NCBI RefSeq assembly: GCF_040581405.1
Contig: NZ_CP137157.1
Location: 1,616,001-1,680,000, forward strand
Reading direction: 5' to 3'
Length of the DNA stretch: 64,000 bases
DNA from: Komagataeibacter sucrofermentans DSM 15973
Lineage (GTDB): Bacteria; Pseudomonadota; Alphaproteobacteria; Acetobacterales; Acetobacteraceae
Shown: in pieces, positions 1 through 7,497 of the stretch
How the letters are laid out: each line of letters opens with the position of its first letter
Position numbering within the stretch: the stretch's first letter is position 1
Notes under the pieces: generated by a model
Seen by the model: only the letters and a program-made list of their open reading frames with translations
What the model was told of the DNA's origin: nothing
Databases searched by the model: none
Translations under genes and position numbers: made by a program

Positions 1-1432
1 CCAACCGGTCCTGCGCCACCTGGTTCTTTTCCAGATTGGCGAAGCGGAAAATGCCGCGTCCGTCTTCCTTCGCCTGCCGCATGGCGGTATCGGCGTGGCT
101 GAGCAGGGATTCGCTGTCCGGACCGTTGGCAGGGAAGGTGCTGATGCCGATCGAGCACGAAATCGACAGCGTGTTCTGCCCGATCTGAAGCGGCCGACCG
201 ATGGTTTCAAGCAGCTGGCGGCCGATATCCTCGATCTGCTTGCCGTCGCAATCGGGCACCACCACCACGAATTCGTCACCGCCCGAGCGGCTGAGCACGT
301 AATCTTCCTTGGCGATGGAGCGGATGCGCCCTGCGATCTCGACAAGGAATTGGTCGGCATAGACATGGCCAAGCGCATCGTTGATATCGCGGAAACGGTC
401 AATATCGAGCATGAAAATGGCCAGCGTGCGGTTGCCGGGCTGGGCGATGATGTCTTCCATGACGCGATGCAGCGCGCCACGGTTGAGCAGGCCGGTCAGG
501 CTGTCATAGCGGGCAAGCTGGGTCATGTGGGTCTTGGTGGCGTGCTGCTCCAGCGCCAGCGCACAGAAGGGCAGGCACGCGCCCACCAGGCGCTGCGGCC
601 ATGCGCCAAGCTGATTGGGCTCGCGCAGGTACAGCGCGAAAATGCCCGTCACGCGCCCGTCACCTGCCATGACGGGTGCTGCATAGCACGACTGCAGCCC
701 CAGCGAGCGGCACATGGACTGATAATTATCCCACACCAGGCGGCCGGTATAGGAGGCATTGGCCTTGAGCTTTTCCACATCCGAAGGCGACGGCACGGTG
801 GTTTCAAGCGCATTGCGGATGCGCGGCGGCAGGGCGGAGGTGCAGATCACCCGCCAGGGCTGCGCATCATCAAGCACCAGCAGGGCCGCGACCGAATTGG
901 GCACGAAGGCTTCAACCTTGCGGCAGATCAGCTCGCCAATATCCTGAATCAGCATGTCACTGGCCGGCGCCTGCAGCACGTCGTTCTGCAGGATCAGGAT
1001 CTTGCGGCGCTGGCTCTCTTCCGTGACGTTCTTCATCACGCCCATGTAGTACGTGAGCCGCTTGTCCCCCGTGCCGATCTGCACCTTGGAGAGCGAAAGC
1101 TCGCCACAGATGTATTCCCCATCCGCGCGGGTGAATTCCACCTCGCGCGATGTGCCGACAATGCGGTTATGCCCGGTCTCGCGATTGCGGTCGATGTAGC
1201 GGTCGTGCTCATGGCGCAGGCGGGTGGGCACCAGGCAGTCGACATTGCGGCCGATCACGTCAGCCCGGGGAATGCCCCACAGCGATTCCGCCGCCTGATT
1301 ATAGAAGATGATCTCGTTTTCCTGCCCGATGATGACGGTTGCATCAATGGCCTGCTCAAGGGCGGGAAGAAGGATTTCTGTGGTGAGGGCAGTGATGTCG
1401 GGCATCGTCGTGCTGTCTTTCTTCGCTATCAT
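1..1432 (-). CDS. pdeA1: PAS-GAF-GGDEF c-di-GMP enzyme, PdeA1-like (3' part outside window)
   Basis: Cyclic-di-GMP turnover enzyme, partial: the reading frame runs off the left edge, so any EAL domain lies outside. Counting from the internal Met (codon at 1405-1403), an N-terminal PAS domain (about residues 10-125) is followed by a GAF-like segment and a GGDEF domain with an intact SGGDEF motif (269-283 on the plus strand). The PAS domain resembles the heme PAS of E. coli DosP: His67 (HEHDRYID) aligns with the proximal heme His77, while the distal Met95 position is Thr85 (VGTSRE). Heme PAS domains of this kind are established for A. xylinum PDEA1. The start at 1432 gives an ATGA overlap with the upstream regulator gene; the Met at 1405 is the alternative. 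The pairing with a CRP/FNR gene is that of the cdg1 operon, hence the symbol; whether the product is net phosphodiesterase or cyclase cannot be settled here. Confidence 0.75.
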   Translation of the reverse strand, partial: MIAKKDSTTMPDITALTTEILLPALEQAIDATVIIGQENEIIFYNQAAESLWGIPRADVIGRNVDCLVPTRLRHEHDRYIDRNRETGHNRIVGTSREVEFTRADGEYICGELSLSKVQIGTGDKRLTYYMGVMKNVTEESQRRKILILQNDVLQAPASDMLIQDIGELICRKVEAFVPNSVAALLVLDDAQPWRVICTSALPPRIRNALETTVPSPSDVEKLKANASYTGRLVWDNYQSMCRSLGLQSCYAAPVMAGDGRVTGIFALYLREPNQLGAWPQRLVGACLPFCALALEQHATKTHMTQLARYDSLTGLLNRGALHRVMEDIIAQPGNRTLAIFMLDIDRFRDINDALGHVYADQFLVEIAGRIRSIAKEDYVLSRSGGDEFVVVVPDCDGKQIEDIGRQLLETIGRPLQIGQNTLSISCSIGISTFPANGPDSESLLSHADTAMRQAKEDGRGIFRFANLEKNQVAQDRL

Positions 1433-2055
1433 TCGGGATGGGCCACGATCGCCCGCAGGCGGTCAGGATCGAGAATATGGATGGCGCGGCGTTCCCGGGA
1501 GATAAGCTGCTCCCGATGGAAGGCGCTGAGCAGGCGGCTGACGGTCTCGGTTGTCAGGCCAAGGAAATCAGCCATGTCGGCGCGTGAGATGGCCGGATCA
1601 ACGGGCCAGAGTTCACCTGACCCCATACGTGTGCCCTGACCGAGCAGGAAGGTTGCGAGGCGCTCGCGCGCGGTCTGGCGGCCAAGCATGAGCAGCCGGT
1701 TATGCAGGCTGACCAGCAGTTGGCGGGCAGAATTCAGCGAAGCCGCGCAGGCACCGGGCGAGGTTTCATGCAGGTGGCTCAGATAGGGCGCGGGCACGCA
1801 CACCACCTGTAGCGTGCGCATGGCTTCGGCGCTGTAGTGGTAGCGGGTGCAGGGATAGGCGGGAAGCACGTCGCCTTTATGGGCAAAACCGATAATCTGC
1901 CGCCGCCCGTCAGGCAGTGATTTGAAAAGACGCGCCCCTCCGGCCACCACATGGAAATGCATGCTGGCGGGCATATCTTCCGTCATGAATTCCCGACGTT
2001 CGGAAAATGTCCGTTTCATTCCATCAGAAGACAGAGAGGGCCGCACAAGAGACAT
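1429..2055 (-). CDS. cdg1a: CRP/FNR-family transcriptional regulator of the cdg1 operon
   Basis: A 208-residue CRP/FNR-type regulator. The N-terminal half is a cyclic-nucleotide-binding-like beta barrel; the C-terminal half has a winged helix with the family's recognition-helix signature (SRADMADFLGLTTETVSRLL, about residues 148-167). No Fe-S cysteine cluster typical of FNR is visible at the N-terminus, so the ligand is unknown. Its stop codon overlaps the start of the downstream PAS-GGDEF gene (ATGA), so the two are translationally coupled. In A. xylinum the cdg1 operon begins with a gene for a putative activator of this family followed by pdeA1 and dgc1; the symbol rests on that arrangement. 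Confidence 0.8.
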   Translation of the reverse strand: MSLVRPSLSSDGMKRTFSERREFMTEDMPASMHFHVVAGGARLFKSLPDGRRQIIGFAHKGDVLPAYPCTRYHYSAEAMRTLQVVCVPAPYLSHLHETSPGACAASLNSARQLLVSLHNRLLMLGRQTARERLATFLLGQGTRMGSGELWPVDPAISRADMADFLGLTTETVSRLLSAFHREQLISRERRAIHILDPDRLRAIVAHPE

Positions 2056-2988
2056 GTTAATTTTTTTCTGTTTTCAGCACGATTACGAATGCTCTCATTA
2101 ATGACATATTTCCGCCATAAGTTAATTTGTAAAATATATGCAGAATATCCGATACGGTTTTTATGCATCTGCCTGATAGTTTATACTTTCAGTTAATGGT
2201 TAACGGATTGCCAGACCGTATAATGTAAGTGTCCATAGCGGATCGGGACTTCACTTACCTCATCACGATACCCCATGGCGTATGACGCAGCGCCGCCCGC
2301 CGGGATCGGTAACGGACACGCATTTCCACGCTTGCGGCACGCGATCCATATGGCGCACGACATGCCGTGAGCATGGATGTGTTATCGTTGATTCCGATCA
2401 TTGCGGCCGGACCGGTACCGTCTGTCAGGCAGATGAGGTTCCTGTTCCCATGGCGCCCTTGCAGGAACCGGGGTTGCCTTCGCCTTCTCCTGTCAGGGCC
2501 GGACGGGAAATAACCCGTTATCCGGCACCTGGTGGGTTGCCTCGCCTGTATGCCACGGGGGGAACCCCATGGCGTTCTGTTGCCCCCTTCGTGGCCTGTC
2601 GGGCCGGGAGGCTGACCGTGCGCACCCGCGTGGTCAGCGTGCAGCGGCCTGGATACGCCTGTCAGCGCGTGGTCATGCCTTGCAGGCGGGAAGAAGACAG
2701 TCGTGCCATCATATCGGACCACGTGGTCCATGACTGACAGGCAGGCAGTTCATTCCCCTCTCCCATGGCGCAACCATGAGCCTTCAATCTCATGGAGATG
2801 ATTTAAGATTTTATGAAAGTTTTCGGGAATTTCAAAAATATAAAATATATCGCATATAATATGCATCTTATTGAAAAGACCGAGAATTTTTCTAAAAATC
2901 GCGAAAAACCGCCATAATTTCTAAGTCGTATCGCAGCGGTCTTTTTTTGAACAACAGGACGTGAACAGTCCTCTATCCACCCCGCGCC
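2056..2988. other. Intergenic region, no convincing gene
   Basis: A 933-base spacer between two minus-strand genes. The flanks (2056-2230 and 2800-2950) are AT-rich and the 2250-2750 core is GC-rich. Open frames exist on both strands of the core, but they are Cys/Pro/Arg-rich, lack a Shine-Dalgarno site and match nothing I recognise. The promoter of the cdg1-type operon should lie in 2056-2250. A decayed gene in the core is possible. Confidence 0.5.
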
Positions 2989-4311
2989 TCACGTCCGGCC
3001 AGACGCGCCGGTGGGCAGGCCCGTGAGAATCATGGCCGTGGTGGGGCGGGTGGCCGCGACATAAAGCAGTTGCTGTGCCTCAAGCACATTGGTGGCGGCG
3101 CGGCGGCTGATATCGCCCACATCCACGAACACACGGCCAAACGTACTGCCCTGCGCGGTATGCACGGTCATGGCGTAAACCGCCTGAAGCCGCCCGATGC
3201 TGCGGCGGAACACAAAGCGGTGCTGCCAGCGCGCGCGCTCAAGGGCGGCCTCGCGCTTCAGGCGCTGCTCGATCTCCCCCATGTTCGCGCCGGGGCGCAG
3301 GATGGCCACCGGCGTTTCATCGCCCGCCAGGGTACGCAGCACCACATCATACACCGGCAGGTCGGTGGTCCATCCGGGCACCTTTGAGGTGGCGGGAAAG
3401 GCATGGCGCAGCACGCCGGGGCGGATATCAGCTATTTCCGCCTCCTCATTAGTGGCCACCATCACGCGGCGGCCTTCCACATCCATGACCGGAACGCGGG
3501 CAATCACGCGCTCGCCCACCACAAAGGGCATGGGCGTCTCGCCCCCGTGCACCCACCGGCGCACGGTGCGGTTCACGGCCTCGACCCGCGCATTGGTCCA
3601 GCACAGGTAGCGGAACGCATCACTATCGGCCCGGAAGGCATCAGAGGTGAAAGCACGCTGCATCCAGGCATCTGGCGCGCGCGGCACGAACAGGCCCGCG
3701 CCCTCATGGTGGCTGGCGCGGCACCATGACCAGTCCAGCGGGCCGCCCTGGCTTTCGCGGATGGCGGTGGCGGCGGCCACCAGCGGGTTGTCGGCCGCCT
3801 GCCGCACCACGGTTTCGAGATGCGAGGCCGAACGTATGGCGAAGGACGGGCTGATCGCCTCGCCCACTGGCGGCAGCTGCGCCGGGTCGCCCACAAACAG
3901 CACGAAGCGGTCGGGCACAAGGTCGCGCACCCAGCGCATGAGTTCGGAACCAACCATGGAACATTCATCAATGATGATGACATCCGCCGTAATCGGCTCG
4001 GGCCGGTCGGCGCGTTGCAGCACCTCACGGCCATCCTGCGCGCCGGGCTGGAGCGAGAGCACGTTATGAATGGTGCGGCACGGTGCAAGCTTGCCCACCC
4101 GCGCCTTGAGCACGGCGGTGGCCTTGTGGGTGGCGGCGGTAAACACCACATCCGCCCCCTGTTTGTGCAGCGCGCGGGCCACCTGCTGCATGAGGGTGGT
4201 TTTGCCCGTGCCTGCGTAACCGGTCAGCAGATGCGTGGCCGAGACCCCGCGCGCGGCCAGGATTTCAGCCAGCGCACGCTCCTGGCACGCGGTCAGGACC
4301 GTGCGGGACAT
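2989..4311 (-). CDS. RecD/Dda-like superfamily 1 DNA helicase
   Basis: ATP-dependent 5'-3' DNA helicase of superfamily 1B (RecD-like, UvrD_C_2 type), 440 residues. Walker A is GYAGTGKTT (residues 31-39), Walker B/motif II is IIIDECSMV (112-120), and the C-terminal motif with HTAQGS (384-389) followed by LYVAATR is the UvrD_C_2 signature. It has no long N-terminal RecD domain, so it is closer to the small stand-alone helicases (Dda, RecD2 core) than to the RecBCD subunit. No recB/recC neighbour is present. Expected role: unwinding at forks or during repair; the specific pathway cannot be told from sequence. Confidence 0.85.
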   Translation of the reverse strand: MSRTVLTACQERALAEILAARGVSATHLLTGYAGTGKTTLMQQVARALHKQGADVVFTAATHKATAVLKARVGKLAPCRTIHNVLSLQPGAQDGREVLQRADRPEPITADVIIIDECSMVGSELMRWVRDLVPDRFVLFVGDPAQLPPVGEAISPSFAIRSASHLETVVRQAADNPLVAAATAIRESQGGPLDWSWCRASHHEGAGLFVPRAPDAWMQRAFTSDAFRADSDAFRYLCWTNARVEAVNRTVRRWVHGGETPMPFVVGERVIARVPVMDVEGRRVMVATNEEAEIADIRPGVLRHAFPATSKVPGWTTDLPVYDVVLRTLAGDETPVAILRPGANMGEIEQRLKREAALERARWQHRFVFRRSIGRLQAVYAMTVHTAQGSTFGRVFVDVGDISRRAATNVLEAQQLLYVAATRPTTAMILTGLPTGASGRT

Positions 4312-4848
4312 GGAATGCTGGATCCTTGGATGGAGCGGGACGGGCGCATCGGGGGGTGAAGCGTTCCTTCTGGGCAGGGCATGGCTGGGGCAGTATTAGG
4401 CCGCCCCCTTCAAACGGGCCAGCACAAATGCATGGCTCATGAATGAAATACCCCGCCACCTCCATGAAGATCGGACATGGCTTGACGCGCCGCGCGCGCC
4501 CTCGTTACGCTGAACCGCGCCTGAAGCAAGGCGTTACAGGCCGCATGATGCCCTGCGCGCCCTTCCCCATCACAGTGCGTTGCAACCGGCGCTGGCCATG
4601 TGTGGCGGCAGGTCACGTTCACCGCGCTTTCATGCCCCTGCCCTTACAGTGCAATCGGGACATGCGCGCGATGGGTGAGGAAACCGGGCAGACCACGGCA
4701 CCCCTGTTACCCTGCTGGCACCCTTTCATGAACGCGACGCCTGCCCATCATCCCGCCCGCTCCCGGCCCCGACGCCCGCATGCATGACAGCGCCACGACC
4801 GGCACGACGGGAGCCGTCATCGCCCTTCAGCAAAGGTTGTAAGTTCCC
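4312..4848. other. Intergenic region between divergent genes
   Basis: A 537-base spacer between the minus-strand helicase and the plus-strand MFS gene, so it should hold two promoters. I see no convincing small gene: the open frames are Arg/Pro/His-rich without Shine-Dalgarno sites. No strong hairpin or repeat was noticed. Confidence 0.4.
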
Positions 4849-6075
4849 TTGCCGCTTTCTTTCGCCTTTGGCGCCCGCGCCATACGCTCGCTGCGCCATC
4901 GCAACTACGCCATATGGGCCAGCGGCGCTGTCGTATCGAACATTGGCACCTGGATGCAACGCACGGCGCAGGACTGGTTTGTGCTGACCCAACTGACCGC
5001 GCATGACGCGACGGCGGTGGGCATGACCATGGCCTTCCAGATGGCGCCGCAACTGCTGTTCCTGCCATGGACAGGCTATGCCGCCGACCGTTTCGACCGC
5101 CGCGGCCTGCTCATGCTCACCCAGGGCCTGATGGGCGCCCTGTCACTCGGGCTTGGCATACTGACGGTCAGCGGCACGGCGCGACTGTGGGAGATGTATG
5201 TCTTTGCCTTCCTGTTTGGCAGCGTGGCCGCTTTTGATGGCCCGGCACGCCAGACCTTCGTATCGGAACTCGTCGGGCGCGACGACCTGCCCAATGCGGT
5301 GGCGCTCAATTCGGTCTCCTTCAATGCCGGGCGCATGCTGGGGCCGGTGGCGGCGGGGGCGTGCATTGCCGCCGTGGGCACGGGGTGGGCATTCGTGCTC
5401 AACGGCATTTCGTTCATTGCCGTGCTCATGTCGCTGCTGGCCCTACGCGGGCGGGCCGTGGCACTACCCGCAAAGCGGGGCGCGCGGGGCCTGCTGGAAG
5501 GCTTCCGCTACGTATGGCGGCACCCTGACCTGCGCACCATCGTGCTGATGCTTCTGCTCATTGGCATGTTTGGCCTGAATTTTCCGCTGTTCATTTCCAC
5601 CATGGCGGTCAGCGTATTTCATGTCGGCGCGGGGCAGTATGGGCTGCTGAGCGCCTGCATGGCGGTGGGCACCATGCTCGGCGCGGTTCTGGCGGCGGGT
5701 CGTGAAAAGGTCTCGATGGCAACCCTGCGCACGGGCGCGCTGCTGTTTGGGGTGGGGTGCCTGCTGGCCGCCGTGGCCCCCGGCTACGGGCTGTTTGCCG
5801 CGGCCCTCGGGCTGGTGGGGCTGGCGACCCTGACCTTTACCACCACGACCAACAGCCTGATGCAGCTTTCCGCCGCCCCCGAGATGCGGGGCCGCGTCAT
5901 GGCCATCCGCCTGGCCGTGGCCCTTGGCGGCACACCCGTGGGCGCGCCGGTCGTGGGGTGGGTGGCCAATCATTTTGGCCCGCGCTGGGGGCTGGGGCTG
6001 GCGGCGGCCTCCGGCTTTGCCGCCGTGCTGGTGAGCCTGCGGGCACAAAGGCCTATTTCAAAAACAGACCCGTGA
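4849..6075 (+). CDS. MFS transporter, EntS/MFS_3-like
   Basis: Major facilitator superfamily efflux protein of 408 residues, inner membrane, with about 12 hydrophobic segments. The start of the family is recognisable (LRHRNYAIWASGAVVSNIGT then WMQRTAQDW), as is the loop after TM2 (AADRFDRRGLL) and a TM4-5 motif (FDGPARQTFVSEL) typical of MFS_3/EntS-like exporters. The chosen start is TTG at 4849, preceded by AAAGG at 4832 and by an in-frame stop (4840-4842) that excludes any earlier start; a later start would cut into TM1. Substrate unknown: EntS exports enterobactin, but no siderophore genes are nearby. Confidence 0.8.
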   Translation: MPLSFAFGARAIRSLRHRNYAIWASGAVVSNIGTWMQRTAQDWFVLTQLTAHDATAVGMTMAFQMAPQLLFLPWTGYAADRFDRRGLLMLTQGLMGALSLGLGILTVSGTARLWEMYVFAFLFGSVAAFDGPARQTFVSELVGRDDLPNAVALNSVSFNAGRMLGPVAAGACIAAVGTGWAFVLNGISFIAVLMSLLALRGRAVALPAKRGARGLLEGFRYVWRHPDLRTIVLMLLLIGMFGLNFPLFISTMAVSVFHVGAGQYGLLSACMAVGTMLGAVLAAGREKVSMATLRTGALLFGVGCLLAAVAPGYGLFAAALGLVGLATLTFTTTTNSLMQLSAAPEMRGRVMAIRLAVALGGTPVGAPVVGWVANHFGPRWGLGLAAASGFAAVLVSLRAQRPISKTDP

Positions 6076-6110
6076 CCAAAAATTTTTCAGGATGTTCGCC
6101 AGCATTGCCC

Positions 6111-7214
6111 TCAGGCGCAACGGCGGCCGTTCACCCATACTTCCTGCACGCTCAGGTCAGCCCCCATCACCACAATATCGGCCCGGCGACCGGGCATGAG
6201 CATGCCACGGTCATGCAGGCCCAGCCAGTTGGCGGCATGCGTACTGACCAGTGCGGCCGCCTGTGGCAGCGAGGCCCCGGCCTGCATGGCGTTACGCAGC
6301 GCCTGATCCAGTGTCAGCACGCTGCCCGCCAGCGTGCCATCAGGCAGCCGCGCCACGCCATCGGCCACCATCACGTTCTGGCCACCGAGTTCACTCGGGC
6401 CATCACCCGCGCCGGTGCCGCGCATGGCATCGGTTACGAACACCAGCCGGTTCCCCATGACCCGATGCGCCAGCCGGAACAGCGCAGGATGGACATGATG
6501 GGTATCAAACACCATCTCGGCATAGGCCATGTCACTGCACAGCAGGGCCGCAGCAGCCCCCGGCGCGCGCGCCATGACCGGCGGCATGGCGTTGAACAGA
6601 TGCGTGCCCCCTGCCGTGCCCCCCATGCCGCAGATCCGGCATATGGCCCGCTCCGCCTGCTCGTAACCCGCCTGCGTATGCCCGATATTGACCCGTATGC
6701 CCGCATTGACGAATTTCTGGATGGCGGCATCCGCCTGCTCGATTTCCGGGGCCAGCGTCACGATCTTGATGGCGCCGGTCTCGATCACCGCACTCACCCG
6801 CGCGGGCGTGGGCAATACAGTAAAGGGCGGCTGCGCGCCACGCCTGTGGGGGTTGATGAACGGCCCTTCCAGATGGGCGCCGGGAATGCTGGGGCCGCCA
6901 TAAATGCCCAGATGCACCACATCGGCCACCGCATGCAGCGCCGCCATCACATCAATCCACGGGGCGGTGATGGTGGTGGGCAGCAGGGTGGTCACGCCAT
7001 GCGCCATATGAAACATGGCCAGATGGCGGATGGCATCCACCCCATCCATCACGTCAGCCCCGCCGCCGCCATGCACATGCCCATCAATAAAACCGGGCAG
7101 AATGTAGCGATCAGGCACAAGCGAGAGCGGGCGGACATCGGTAATGGCCGTATCAAACACGACACGCCCCGGCATGACCCGGTCTGGCAGTACGATGTGG
7201 CCATCAATATTCAC
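6111..7214 (-). CDS. nagA: N-acetylglucosamine-6-phosphate deacetylase
   Basis: Converts N-acetylglucosamine 6-phosphate to glucosamine 6-phosphate and acetate in amino-sugar catabolism and peptidoglycan recycling; cytosolic amidohydrolase of 367 residues, the family's usual length. Visible: GFIDGHVHGGGG (residues 41-52, metal-site HxH), GAHLEGPF with the metal-binding Glu115, GTHLFNAM, and the catalytic Asp in LVFVTDAM. The usual partners nagB and a PTS permease are not adjacent. It lies downstream of the PAS-GGDEF-EAL gene in the same direction but 283 bases away, so it probably has its own promoter. Confidence 0.93.
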   Translation of the reverse strand: MNIDGHIVLPDRVMPGRVVFDTAITDVRPLSLVPDRYILPGFIDGHVHGGGGADVMDGVDAIRHLAMFHMAHGVTTLLPTTITAPWIDVMAALHAVADVVHLGIYGGPSIPGAHLEGPFINPHRRGAQPPFTVLPTPARVSAVIETGAIKIVTLAPEIEQADAAIQKFVNAGIRVNIGHTQAGYEQAERAICRICGMGGTAGGTHLFNAMPPVMARAPGAAAALLCSDMAYAEMVFDTHHVHPALFRLAHRVMGNRLVFVTDAMRGTGAGDGPSELGGQNVMVADGVARLPDGTLAGSVLTLDQALRNAMQAGASLPQAAALVSTHAANWLGLHDRGMLMPGRRADIVVMGADLSVQEVWVNGRRCA

Positions 7215-7497
7215 GGTGCGGCGTTCCCTATCCGGCAGGGGTGTAAAGGCTTTACGGCCCTGTTACCCTACTGCACCGTGAAAGGCCATATGTTGCGTGA
7301 ATACGACCGCAATCCAGATCAGAATAAGATACGTATCAGATACAATAAATATCCTGCGTGTAATGCCTGTAGCCGTTACATGAAATGACGGGATGCGTAT
7401 TTCCCGCGCCATCATGGGCCGTGCCCCGGTCATGCTTCACGCACCACGAGGCTGGCCTGATCCACCCTGCCCTGCCTGCACGGTCCGGCAGGTTCCC

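Noticed and set aside
95-1639. Long plus-strand open frame (514 codons) opposite the cdg genes
   Set aside because: The minus strand encodes clear PAS, GGDEF and CRP domains; the plus frame is His/Arg/Gln-rich and matches nothing, a common artefact of GC-rich DNA.
2255-2737. Overlapping 150-codon open frames on both strands in the cdg-helicase spacer
   Set aside because: No ribosome site, atypical amino-acid composition and no resemblance to any family; kept only as an intergenic note.
7328-7337. GATACGTATC palindrome upstream of nagA
   Set aside because: A 10-base palindrome without further symmetry or a second copy; too weak to call an operator.
5757-7388. Plus-strand open frame of 543 codons across the end of the MFS gene and opposite nagA
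   Set aside because: It overlaps two recognisable genes and its translation (His/Arg/Gly-rich) has no family features.
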